A stretch of 64,000 bases of DNA. It comes from CBDDEC01 sp965226785. GTDB taxonomy: Bacteria > Chloroflexota > Dehalococcoidia > UBA2979. The notes beneath the pieces were generated by a model. That model saw only the letters and a program-made list of their open reading frames with translations. It ran no database searches and was not told where the DNA came from. The stretch spans positions 744,001 through 808,000 of the forward strand of contig CBDDEC010000002.1 of the NCBI GenBank assembly GCA_965226785.1, given 5' to 3'. Within the stretch, counting starts at the first letter, position 1; the number at the start of each line of letters is the position of its first letter. This document shows, piece by piece, positions 24,990 to 33,858 of this stretch. The translations under genes were made by a program, and so were the position numbers.

Positions 24990-26539
24990 GTGAGCTGGCA
25001 GCCCGAGGTCGACGAACTGCAGCGACGACAGGAGCTAGCGAAGCGCATGGGCGGCGAGGCCGGCATCCAGCGCCAACGCGAGCGCGGGAAGCTCACCGAA
25101 CGCATCGACGCCCTCGCGGACGACGGATCGTTCCGCGAGTTCGCCGGCCTCGTCGGCCGCGCGACCTACGAGGACAACGAACTGACCGACTTCACGCCCA
25201 AGGGCGCCGTCGAGGGCTTTGCGGAGCTCGATGGCCGCCAGGTCGTGATCAGTGCCGGCGACTTCACGGTCCGTGGAGGCTCGGGCGGCGGTTCCGAGGG
25301 CGGGCTCGGATCGGAGCTGCGCTCGAACCAGCGCGCACTCGAGTGGCGCCTACCGTACGTCCGGCTCCTCGACGCAGCCGGGGGCAGCGTGCGCGGGTTC
25401 GAGACGCTGGGCCGCACGTACCTGCCGGACGGCAACGTCTGGTCGACCCTCGACATGGAACTCTTGCGCATGTCGCCGACCGTGTCGGCCGTCCTCGGCT
25501 GGTCGCCGGGCTGCCAGCGGTCAACGTCTGCATGGCGCACTTCAGCGTGATGGTGAAGGACATTTCGCAGGTCTTCCCCGGTGGCCCGCCCGTCGTCAAG
25601 GCGGCGCTCGGCTACGACATCACGAAGGAGGACCTCGGCGGCGACCAGATCCACACGAAGGTCAGCGGCGTCGTCGATAACCTCGCCGAGACCGAGGAGG
25701 AGGCGTTCGATATGATCCGCCGCTTCCTCTCTTACCTGCCGCCGAACGTCTACGAACTCCCGCCGCGGGCCGAGCCGACCGATGACCCGGAGCGCCGCGA
25801 CGAGTCGCTGCTTTCGATAGTCCCGCGCGACCGCCGCATCCCCTACAGCGCCCACGAGGTCATTGACGCGGTGGTCGACCGCGATTCGTTCTTCGAAATC
25901 GCTCCCGACTACGGCAAGACGAGGGTCACCGGCCTCGCCCGGCTCAACGGCTACCCCGTGGGCATCACGGCGAACAACCCGAGGCACCTCGGCGGCACGA
26001 CCGACATCGATGGCGGCGAGAAGGTGATCCGCCTGCTGCAGCTCTGCGACACGTTCCACCTGCCGCTGATCTCGCTCGCAGACGAGCCGGGCTTCATGGT
26101 CGGCCTCGAGTCGGAGAAGCGCGGCATCGAACGGGCCGGCGCGCGCCTCTTGATCGCGACCTGCGAGAGCCGGATGCCATGGTTGACGGTGGTGATGGGC
26201 CGCCTCTTCGGCGTTGCCGGCCAGTGTCACCACCGGCCGACGGGCATGTTCCGTCGCTACGCCTGGGCCTCGGCGCGCTGGGGCTCGATGCACATCCAGG
26301 GAGGCGCCTCCGCCGCCTACCGGCGCGAGATCGACGAAGCCGACGACCCCGAGGCCAAGCGCGCCGAGATCGAGGCCCGCCTCGAAGCCCTCGCCTCGCC
26401 CTTCCGCACCGCCGAGGCGACCGGCCAGGACATCATCGTTCCGCGCGACACGCGCCCGCTGCTGTGCCGCTTCGTCGAGGAGGCGCAGCCGATCCTCGCG
26501 ACGCAGCTCGGCCCGAACCGGACGCCCTACCACCCATAG
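24990..26539 (+). CDS. Acyl-CoA carboxylase beta (carboxyltransferase) subunit, frameshifted
   Basis: The gene would encode about 516 residues, normal for propionyl/methylcrotonyl-CoA carboxylase beta. The first frame runs from GTG 24990 through S-A-V-L-G to about 25500, where one base is missing; the family sequence continues in the next frame (G-L-P-A-V-N-V-C-M-A-H) to 26539. Later motifs are normal: G-G-D-Q-I-H, A-D-E-P-G-F-M-V-G and G-S-M-H-I-Q-G-G-A-S-A-A. The enzyme transfers carboxyl from biotin to an acyl-CoA. No biotin carboxylase, carrier or other subunit gene is adjacent, so partners must be elsewhere. A strong GAGGAGG precedes the GTG. Confidence 0.88.
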
Positions 26540-26583
26540 CCAGCAGGACCGCCGGTCACGCGAGACCAGTTACTCGGCGACAG

Positions 26584-26805
26584 CTACTCGGCAGATGCGG
26601 AGGAGGGCTGGTAGCGCCAGAGCATCGCCGCGATGGCGAGGCTGCTCGCGAGGACGAACAACAGCATGAGCAGCGCGAGCCCGACGGGTAGCCCCGCGAG
26701 CACGGCGCGGAGGATCACGACCAGCAGCAGCAGGTTGACGATGCTCATCAACAGGATCAGGAACATGTTGGGCTGCGCTGGCTCGTCGGCGCCGTCAGTA
26801 CGCAT
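26584..26805 (-). CDS. Small membrane protein, unknown function
   Basis: 73 residues from ATG at 26805, supported by a GGGGGA site. A short polar N-terminus is followed by two hydrophobic stretches, about residues 15-35 (M-F-L-I-L-L-M-S-I-V-N) and 38-60 (G-L-P-V-G-L-A-L-L-M-L-L-F-V-L-A), with a short charged tail. The likely topology is two helices with both ends on the same side. I recognise no family. It stands alone between the convergent carboxyltransferase and the nucleoside hydrolase operon, so context gives no function. The longer frame starting at 26868 is unlikely. Confidence 0.5.
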   Translation of the reverse strand: MRTDGADEPAQPNMFLILLMSIVNLLLLVVILRAVLAGLPVGLALLMLLFVLASSLAIAAMLWRYQPSSASAE

Positions 26806-26931
26806 CGTTCCCCCGGAGTTCGGGGCGATCGCGCGCCCTCCCCCGATCGATAGCACGCGCAGTCCCACGCGGACCGTCAGAGCGCATCAGGGAGCGAAAG
26901 AGTCCGCGGCCAGACATCAGAACGCGCGGCG

Positions 26932-27873
26932 CTAGACCGACAGCGAGGCCAGCCGTTCGAGGAGCAGGGCGAAGAAGCCCTCGTCGTCGATGTCGGTGAT
27001 CACGGTGGCGTTGGGCTCGTCGCGCCCGCCGCGCCAGTCGACCACCGTCCGTCCGAGGGTGTGGCGGCCCTCCGTCTCGACCACCACGTGACAATCGCGG
27101 CCCTCGAACAGCTCCGGGGCGACGAGGTAGGCCACCGCGCACGGGTCGTGCAGCGGCATGCCCGCACCGCGCGCGAGGGGACGGGAACCGTAGAACTCGA
27201 GCATGCCGACGACCGCCCTCGACACGTCGCTGTCGAGCGAAGCGATCGCGTCCAACCGTTCGCGCGTGGCCAGTGCTTGGTGCGTCACGTCGAGGCCATG
27301 CATGACGATCGGGATGCCGGAGCGGAAGACGATGTCGGCGGCGTGCGGGTCGGCGTAGATATTGAACTCTGCCGACGGGGTGACGTTGCCCTGCCCCATC
27401 GCGCCGCCCATGAGCACGATCCGCCGGACCCTCGAGGCGATGTCAGGCGCGCGTTGGAGCGCCGTCGCGATGTTAGTGAGCGGTCCGATCGGGCAGAGCG
27501 TGACGTCGTCGCGATCGCGTACGAGCGCGATCAGGCGATCGACCGCATGGCCCTCGGCGAGGTCAGTCGCGGGCGGCCGCAGGCCTGCGCCGTCGAGGCC
27601 GGTCTCGCCGTGGACGTATTCGGCCGTCACCGGCTCGCGCACGAGCGGGCGATCGCAGCCGGCGTAGACCGGCACCTCGTGCGCCCCGGCGAGCTCGAGC
27701 ACGCGACGGGCGTTCGCCGCGGTATGGGCCAGCGGAACGTTGCCCGCGACGGCCGTGACCGCGAGCAGATCGACCTCCGGCGACGCGACCGCGAGCAGCA
27801 GCGCGACCGCGTCGTCCTGCCCGGGGTCGCAGTCGATGATGACCGGCTCGCCGTTGCTCTCGCGCGAGGTCAC
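26932..27873 (-). CDS. Nucleoside hydrolase (inosine/uridine-preferring family)
   Basis: 313 residues, standard length. Seen: the calcium-binding N-terminal D-C-D-P-G-Q-D-D-A motif (about 14-22), P-I-G-P-L-T-N-I-A, M-G-G-A-M, the N-x-x-x-D-P-H-A-A segment, M-H-G-L-D-V-T, and the C-terminal H-D-P-C-A-V-A that carries the active-site His and Asp. It hydrolyses ribonucleosides to base plus ribose. GTG at 27873. It is the last gene of a leftward operon with an LLM oxidoreductase, an enolase-superfamily enzyme, a DinB-like protein and a YjbR protein, which points to scavenging of modified nucleosides or sugars, though this is inference. Confidence 0.93.
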   Translation of the reverse strand: MTSRESNGEPVIIDCDPGQDDAVALLLAVASPEVDLLAVTAVAGNVPLAHTAANARRVLELAGAHEVPVYAGCDRPLVREPVTAEYVHGETGLDGAGLRPPATDLAEGHAVDRLIALVRDRDDVTLCPIGPLTNIATALQRAPDIASRVRRIVLMGGAMGQGNVTPSAEFNIYADPHAADIVFRSGIPIVMHGLDVTHQALATRERLDAIASLDSDVSRAVVGMLEFYGSRPLARGAGMPLHDPCAVAYLVAPELFEGRDCHVVVETEGRHTLGRTVVDWRGGRDEPNATVITDIDDEGFFALLLERLASLSV

Positions 27874-27888
27874 TGGACGCCTCGTGCG

Positions 27889-28884
27889 CTACGCCATCAC
27901 CGATTCGAGCCAGTGCCCGACATCGGTCGGCGAGCCGGGCGGCAGGTGCAGCAGCTGCACGTCGGCACCGAGATCGGAGCGCTGCTGCAGCTGCTCGCGC
28001 ACCTCCTCGACGCTGCCGATCACCTGGCAGGAGCGCACCATGTCATCTGAGATCGCGGCGACCGAGGTCTCCGCGTCGCGTTCGGCCCACGCGGCCTTCG
28101 AGGCCTCGACCTCCGCCTCGAATCCGTTGCGGGCGAGCATCTGCCAGTAGAAGACGCCCATGCGGTTGGTGTAGTGGTGCAGCAGCCGCCGCCCCTCGTC
28201 CCACAACCCCCCGTCCGCGTCCGTGCCGTCGAGGACCGCGACCTTCGTGAAGGGCGCGATCGTGAACTCGCGACCGGGGTCGTCTGAATCGGCCGCGCCG
28301 GCCTGCAGGTCGGAGCGCAACTGCTCGAACAGCTCACGCGGCCAGTGGATCGGGAAGATGCCGTCGCCGATCTGGCCGGTCTGGTGGATCGACTTCGGCG
28401 TGATCGCCGCGATGTAGACCGGGATGTGGGTCCTCGGGCGGTTGTAGTCGAGGCGGAAGCCGCGCGACATCTGGAAAATCTCGCCCTCGTACTCCAGCTT
28501 CTCCCCGGCGATCAGCGTGTTGAAGACCTCGACGTACTCGCGGATGCGTCGCAGCGGCTTCTTGAACGGCACGCCGTGGAAGTGCTCGATCACGAACTCG
28601 CCAGAGGATCCCAGGCCGAGGACCATCCGCCCGTCCGACATCTCCTCAAGCATCGCGTAGTCCTGCGCCATCGCCGCCGGCGTGCGGGAGAAAACGTTGA
28701 GGATGGAGGTGCCGATCGTAACGTTCGAGGTCTCCATCGCCAGCGCTGCGAGCCAGGGCACCGTCGAGCGGCCCCACGCCTCGCCCGTCGTGATCATTTC
28801 GATACCCAGGCTCTCGGCGACCTTTGCCTTCTCGAGGTTCTCCCGCCAGTCATCGCCGGGCCCTATCTGCAGTCCGAGTCGCAT
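27889..28884 (-). CDS. LLM-class F420-dependent oxidoreductase
   Basis: 331 residues from ATG 28884; longer upstream reading is a shadow. Seen: M-R-L-G-L-Q-I-G, A-E-S-L-G-I-E-M-I-T-T-G-E-A, V-T-I-G-T-S-I-L-N-V-F-S-R-T-P-A and G-R-M-V-L-G-L-G-S-S-G, the pattern of F420-dependent LLM enzymes such as methylenetetrahydromethanopterin reductase relatives. Ribosome site GAGG and a 15-base gap to the nucleoside hydrolase gene indicate co-transcription. A GPDGDW-like insertion near residue 10 (P-G-D-D-W-R-E) is shared with no other LLM in the window. Substrate unknown. Confidence 0.9.
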   Translation of the reverse strand: MRLGLQIGPGDDWRENLEKAKVAESLGIEMITTGEAWGRSTVPWLAALAMETSNVTIGTSILNVFSRTPAAMAQDYAMLEEMSDGRMVLGLGSSGEFVIEHFHGVPFKKPLRRIREYVEVFNTLIAGEKLEYEGEIFQMSRGFRLDYNRPRTHIPVYIAAITPKSIHQTGQIGDGIFPIHWPRELFEQLRSDLQAGAADSDDPGREFTIAPFTKVAVLDGTDADGGLWDEGRRLLHHYTNRMGVFYWQMLARNGFEAEVEASKAAWAERDAETSVAAISDDMVRSCQVIGSVEEVREQLQQRSDLGADVQLLHLPPGSPTDVGHWLESVMA

Positions 28885-28919
28885 CGCTTCCCCCTCGAGG
28901 TCTCCGCTGTCCGCGCAGG

Positions 28920-30056
28920 CTAGGCCGGTTCGCCGCGGTGGGCCAGCACCGCCTCGTCGAGGACCGCGCCGAGTCCCGGTCCCGCCGCAATCTCGCGCGC
29001 ACCGTCGAGGAACGACTCGCGGGGCGAGAGCAGCTCGGCGCGCCACATCGCCTCGTGGACCGCGTGTTCGAGCGGCCGCGAGGCGACGGCGGCAGCCATC
29101 ACGTGCGCGCTCTGCAGCAGCGAAACCGGGCCGCTCGGGCAATGCAACGAGGCGCTGCCCGGTCTGATCGCCTCGACGGCCCGCGCCGCCTGTACTGCCT
29201 CGACGGGGCCGCCGCAGAGCAGGACATCCGGCATCACGACATCCAGTGTCTCTTCGCGGATCAATGCCCCAAAGAGATCGACGCCGTAGCCTTGCTCGGC
29301 GCCCGGGACATCGATCGCAGACGCCTCTCGCACCGCGCGCATCGCCTCTGGCTCGGCGAGCACGTCCACGGGCTCCTCGAACCAGACCACGCCCAGCGCA
29401 CGCAGCTCCGGCTCGAGCGCCAGCGCGGCGTCGAGGGTGAAACGGCGATGGCAGTCGACGTAGAGCGGCACCGCTGGGCCGATCTCGGCGCGCACCGCGG
29501 CCAGCCGGGCCAGGCCCGGTCGCGCCTCCTCGGGCAGTCCCTCGCGCGCGAACGGTGCTCGCGCCTCGTCGAACGGGGCGCACTTCACCGCCCGGAATCC
29601 CGCGTCGAGCGCGGCGCGCGCCGCCGAGGTGAACGCCGCCGCCGAACGGTCCCGCGGCCCCTCGTCGTCAGGCAGCATCGAGCGGTTGACGTTGGCATAG
29701 ACCTCGACGGGCGATGGCGCGGCGGGGCCGCCGAGGTACGCGCACAGCGACTGCCCGGCGCGGCGGGCGAAGAGGTCCGCCAGCGCGCCCCGCAGGCTGC
29801 TCACCGCCGCGCCGAGCACAGGATCGGCGCGCGCCGCCTCGTCGCCCACGCCGAGCGTTGCGACGACGCCCGGATCGTCCTCGACAGTCACGCTATCGAG
29901 CCGCGGCCACAGGCCGCGCAGCGCGTCGACGGCGCGCGGCACCACCTCGCCGAGGCCCGTCACGCCGTCGGCGTCGGTGATCCGCAGGAAGATCCAGTCG
30001 GTGGGCCCGCGGACGTGTATGCGTGTCAGTTCGAGGCGAGTGAGGGCTGGCGTCAT
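28920..30056 (-). CDS. Enolase-superfamily enzyme (mandelate racemase/muconate lactonizing-type)
   Basis: 378 residues from ATG 30056, usual for the family. Seen: the capping domain, a Lys in F-R-A-V-K-C-A-P-F-D (K-x-K-type acid/base region), then metal-ligand candidates D in Y-V-D-C-H (about 198), E in W-F-E-E-P (about 223) and E in P-G-A-E-Q (about 248). It should use Mg2+ to abstract an alpha proton from a carboxylate and drive dehydration, lactonization or racemization. Such enzymes are expanded in SAR202 genomes. The LLM gene is 35 bases downstream and a DinB-like gene overlaps nearly at its start (1 base gap). Confidence 0.88.
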   Translation of the reverse strand: MTPALTRLELTRIHVRGPTDWIFLRITDADGVTGLGEVVPRAVDALRGLWPRLDSVTVEDDPGVVATLGVGDEAARADPVLGAAVSSLRGALADLFARRAGQSLCAYLGGPAAPSPVEVYANVNRSMLPDDEGPRDRSAAAFTSAARAALDAGFRAVKCAPFDEARAPFAREGLPEEARPGLARLAAVRAEIGPAVPLYVDCHRRFTLDAALALEPELRALGVVWFEEPVDVLAEPEAMRAVREASAIDVPGAEQGYGVDLFGALIREETLDVVMPDVLLCGGPVEAVQAARAVEAIRPGSASLHCPSGPVSLLQSAHVMAAAVASRPLEHAVHEAMWRAELLSPRESFLDGAREIAAGPGLGAVLDEAVLAHRGEPA

Positions 30057-30057
30057 G

Positions 30058-30852
30058 TCAACCCGCGTCCGCTGTCTCGCTGGAGGGCAGGCGTCCCATC
30101 CCCGGCGGGCCGGCGAACGCCTGCGCGACCTCGAGGAACTCGCGCGCGGCCTCCCCCTCCCAGCGCAGCGAGGTGTCGAGGTAGTGGATGCGCTGCGTGA
30201 CGACGCGGCAGTACTCGCCCGCATCGCCCTCGACGCGGTTCGGCGCATCGTCAGGGCCCCAGGTCCAGGTCTGGCCGGACGGCGCGACGATCTCGACGCG
30301 CAGCGGCTCCTCGTTCGGTTCGAGCCCGCGCGTCGTGTAAGCGAACGGGCGGGCGGCGTAGCCGAGATGCGCCGCGTAACGCAGGCGGTCGGTGTCGACC
30401 GGCTCGATGCCCGCGGCATCGAGGGCGTCGAGGCCATGCGACCAGCATTCCATCAGCCGCGCCGTGCCGAACGAGCGCGCTCCCATCTCGAGGCCCGCCC
30501 AGGGCAGGCGCGCCCGCGAGTCGCATCCGCGTAGCGCCGAGGCGAGCCGCGCGCGGGCGTCACGCCACCACGCGAGCAGCTCGTCGATACTGAGCGTGCG
30601 CCCCCAGACCTGCCGCCCGGCGAGGACACCATCGCCCTCGTACCCATGCGGCGGCGGCATCTCGCCCGTCTCTGCGATGTGGGCGGCCACGTCGTCGACG
30701 TCGGCCAGATGGGCGATGCAGTCACGCATCAACCAGCCCTCGGCAGGGGAAGGGCGCTCCCACACCTCGGCGGGGAGCCCGCTCACCGCGGCGTCGAGGT
30801 AGTCCTGCTCGGCGACCAGGTCGTCGACCAGCTCGTCCATGGCGCTCGCCAT
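30058..30852 (-). CDS. DinB/mycothiol-maleylpyruvate-isomerase-like (TIGR03084-type) protein
   Basis: 264 residues with a four-helix-bundle N-terminal half. Seen: three histidines suited to one metal ion, in C-I-A-H-L-A-D-V-D, E-C-W-S-H-G-L-D and A-A-H-L-G-Y-A, plus a conserved-looking second half with W-T-W-G-P-D-D-A. This is the TIGR03084 branch of the DinB superfamily, often a thiol-dependent S-transferase or isomerase, but the thiol here is not known. The ATG at 30852 sits 3 bases after the YjbR stop and the gene ends 1 base before the enolase-family start, so it is translated from one operon mRNA. Confidence 0.8.
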   Translation of the reverse strand: MASAMDELVDDLVAEQDYLDAAVSGLPAEVWERPSPAEGWLMRDCIAHLADVDDVAAHIAETGEMPPPHGYEGDGVLAGRQVWGRTLSIDELLAWWRDARARLASALRGCDSRARLPWAGLEMGARSFGTARLMECWSHGLDALDAAGIEPVDTDRLRYAAHLGYAARPFAYTTRGLEPNEEPLRVEIVAPSGQTWTWGPDDAPNRVEGDAGEYCRVVTQRIHYLDTSLRWEGEAAREFLEVAQAFAGPPGMGRLPSSETADAG

Positions 30853-30855
30853 CGC

Positions 30856-31221
30856 CTACCCCTCCTCCGCCGGTTCGAGCTGCGCTGCGACACGCTTCGG
30901 CGCCGTCATCACGAAGCTCTCCACGATGAACTCGCGCACCTCGTCCCAGTCGACATCGGCGTCGACGTACATCCCAAGCCAGCCGTGCTGGCCCACGTAA
31001 CGAGGCACAAAGAACCGCTCCGGCTCGGCGTCGACGAGGAAGGCCTGCGCCCCCGGCGGCGCCTTGCACTCGAAGGTAGGCCGCCCCTCCGACTCGGTCG
31101 GGATGGCGAAGATCTTCTTGCGGATGCGCCAGGTGACGTGGTCATGCCACGCCAGCTGCTCGTGCGCCTCCGGTAGCGAAAGGCAGATCTCGCGTAGCCG
31201 CTCCACCGTGTCCTCGGACAT
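30856..31221 (-). CDS. MmcQ/YjbR family protein
   Basis: 121 residues from ATG 31221, chosen because the GGCGGGGG site precedes it and the longer frame is Arg-rich, non-family sequence. The protein has the YjbR/CyaY-like double-wing fold pattern: L-S-L-P-E-A-H-E-Q, W-R-I-R-K-K-I-F-A-I and R-F-F-V-P-R-Y-V-G-Q-H-G-W-L-G-M-Y. YjbR-like proteins bind DNA weakly or act in unknown roles; function is not established. It is the first gene of the leftward operon ending in the nucleoside hydrolase. Confidence 0.85.
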   Translation of the reverse strand: MSEDTVERLREICLSLPEAHEQLAWHDHVTWRIRKKIFAIPTESEGRPTFECKAPPGAQAFLVDAEPERFFVPRYVGQHGWLGMYVDADVDWDEVREFIVESFVMTAPKRVAAQLEPAEEG

Positions 31222-31342
31222 GCCCCCGCCTCGCTGCCGCCATCCAGCGGCGCCGCCACGATATGGATCCGACAGGGGAGGACGCAACGCGCGTGGCCGG
31301 AGGGCGTTGCGCCGACCCGGCCCTTCGGCGACGCTACCGCGC

Positions 31343-33818
31343 ATGCCTGACCAGCCTGTGCACCTGAGCTTCCTCGACGAGCCGGCCGCGCGCGACCGAG
31401 CGCGCAGCGGCGGCAAGGCGGGCGCCCTCGCCGATCTCGCCGCCCAGGGCCTGCCGATCGTCCACGGCTTCGTGATCCACGGCGACGCCCCACTCGAGGC
31501 TCTGCGCGGACGAGGTCGCCGCGGCGTTGGACCAGCTCGGCGGCGATGCCTTCGCCGTCCGCTCGTCCGCCACAGCCGAGGACCTCGAGGGCGCCAGCTT
31601 CGCCGGCATCTACGACTCCTACCTCAACGTCCGCGGCATCGACGACGTGCTCGCACGCGCGAACGATGTCCGTGCGTCGCTCACCTCGGAGCGCGCGCGA
31701 GCGTACGCACAGCGCGTCGGCGTGGACCCGGCGGAGCAGCGCATGGGTGTCCTCGTTCAGCCACTGCTCGAGGCCTCGGCGGCCGGCGTCGCGTTCACAC
31801 GGGACCCGCTGACCGGCGCCAGCGACCGCATCGTCATCAACGCCGCCTTTGGCCTCGGCGAAGGCGTGGTCGGCGGCAGTGGCGAGGCTGACCACTACGT
31901 GACGAACGGCGAGGCCTCAGCGATCCTCGAGCGGTCCGTCGCCACGAAGCGCACGCGCGTGATCGCCGCGGCGGGCGGCGGCATCGCCACGGTCGCGGTG
32001 GACGACGGCGACGCCGATCGCCCGGCCCTCGACGACGACGAGGTGCTCGCCGTCGCCTCGCTGGCACGGCAGGTGCGCGAGGCCGCCGGCGACCGCGACA
32101 TCGAGTTCGCGCTCGTCGACGGGGTAGCCCACCTGTTGCAGGCGCGGCCGATCACCGGCCTCGCCGAAGCGGACGAAGAAGCGCCGCCGTTCCCCGTGGA
32201 ATGGGACGACCCGGCCGATGCGAAGTACAGCTGGCGGATCGCGAGCCGCGGACCGGTCCCGGTCCTGCAGCGCGAGGGCCGCGCGCGGTACGACGCACAC
32301 TCCGCCCGCGTCTTCGCGGACACCGGCGTGCCGATGGCCCGCTCGCACATCGCGCGCTGGGTGAACGGCTATCGCTATGCCCGCCCCGTCGAGGCCGAGT
32401 CGAGCGACATCGAGGCACGCGGAGCGCGCCATCGCGCCCGCAACGATGAGCTGCGCCGACAGGGTGGGTCGGTCTGGCTGTCCGAGGTGGAGCCGCGAAC
32501 GGTCGAGGTCTGGGAGCGCCTCAACCGCTACGCGGAGCTGCGCCGCCGCAGCGACATCGACGCGAGAATGGCGCACCTCGACGCCGCGCTTGACGGCTTC
32601 GGCCTCGTCATGGGCGACCTCCACTGGCGGATGGCCGGCGCGAGCAACCATGACTGGCCGAGCGCCTACGAGGAGATCACCGGCGAGCTGAGGGTCGACG
32701 CGGGCATCCTCCTGCAGGCGCTCGACAACCGGACCACCCGCCTGATTCGTCGCGTCCGCGGACTCGCCCGCATCGCGCAGTCCAAGCCGTCGCTCGCCCG
32801 CGCCCTCGACCAGCGCGACTATGCGCCGATCCTTCAGGCCCGCGCCCCGGGTGCGCTGGCCGGCGCGGCGGCAGGGCGCTTCCGCTCGCGGTTCCGACGC
32901 CTGCTGGCCGACTACGGCATGCACAGCGGCGAGGGCTTCGGCTCGAACGTCCGCGGCGACGAGCCCACCTGGAACATGGAGCCCGCGCGCCTCCTCGACC
33001 TCGTGCGCAGCTTCGCCGAGCAGGACGTCGATGCGCTCGAGGAGCAGGAGCGAGCGGCGCGCGCCCAGCGAGTGTCCGCCGAGCGACGGCTGCGGCGTCG
33101 CCTCGCAAACGAGCCGGACGCCCTCGAGCGCTTCGACGAGGCCCTGGCGATCGCGCGCCATGGCAACGCCTTGATGGAGAACCACAACTTCTACATGGAG
33201 CAGGGGGTCTCGGGCGCGCTGCGCGAAGCGATGATCCTCGTCGGCGAGTCCCTCGCCGAGCGGGGTCAGCTGGCAGAGCCGCGCCACGTCAACCACCTGA
33301 CGCTCGACGAGGTGCGATCGACGGTCGCGGACTCGGCGTTCGACGCGCGGCCGATCGTGGACCAACGTCGCGCCGAACTGGCCGTGCAGCGGCTGCTGCG
33401 CCCGCCGGAGACGATCGGCGAGGGCGAGCCGGTCCCGATGATGTTCGGCCCGCCCGAGCCGGAACGCGACCGTATCGGCCTGCACGGCTCGGCGCTGTTC
33501 GGGACGCCTGCATCGCAGGGGGAGCACACCGGCATCGCGCGGGTCGTGGCGCCGGGCGCGCCGCCGCCGGAGATCGAGGCGGGCGAGATCCTCGTCGGCG
33601 TGAACGCCGGCCCGGAATGGACGCCGATGATGCCGCTGCTCGGCGCGATCGTCCTCGACCAGGGGGCCATGTTCCAGCACATCTGCCTGGTCGCCCGCGA
33701 GTACCGCGTGCCCTGCGTGATCGGCACGCGCGAGGCGACGCGCGTCATCCGCGACGGCCAGCGGCTCCGTGTCGACGGTCGCGAGGGTCGAGTGGAGCTC
33801 AACCCTGCTCTCGGCTGA
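31343..33818 (+). CDS. PEP-utilising dikinase-like protein, rifampicin-phosphotransferase-type layout (frameshifted)
   Basis: Begins at ATG 31343 and is continuous to 33818 if one base near 31508 is removed, giving 824 residues. Domain order: ATP-grasp PEP/pyruvate-binding domain (about 1-260; S-G-G-K-A-G-A-L, V-R-S-S-A-T-A-E-D, Q-A-R-P-I-T at the end), a long central helical region (about 260-720), and a C-terminal swivelling phosphohistidine domain (about 735-824) with His779 in Q-H-I-C-L-V-A-R-E-Y. This order and size match rifampicin phosphotransferase and related dikinases that phosphorylate a small molecule with ATP. There is no C-terminal PEP barrel. Substrate unknown; antibiotic inactivation is one option. 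Confidence 0.83.
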
Positions 33819-33846
33819 GTCCGCACGTTTGGCATGAGGCGGTGCG

Positions 33847-33852
33847 TAGGAT
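33847..33852 (+). promoter_or_regulatory. -10 box (TAGGAT) of a probable leaderless promoter
   Basis: TAGGAT ends 6 bases before ATG 33859 of the MFS gene, with no ribosome site in between. The upstream stop of the dikinase-like gene lies 29 bases earlier, so the box allows independent transcription. Confidence 0.45.
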
Positions 33853-33858
33853 GGGTGT

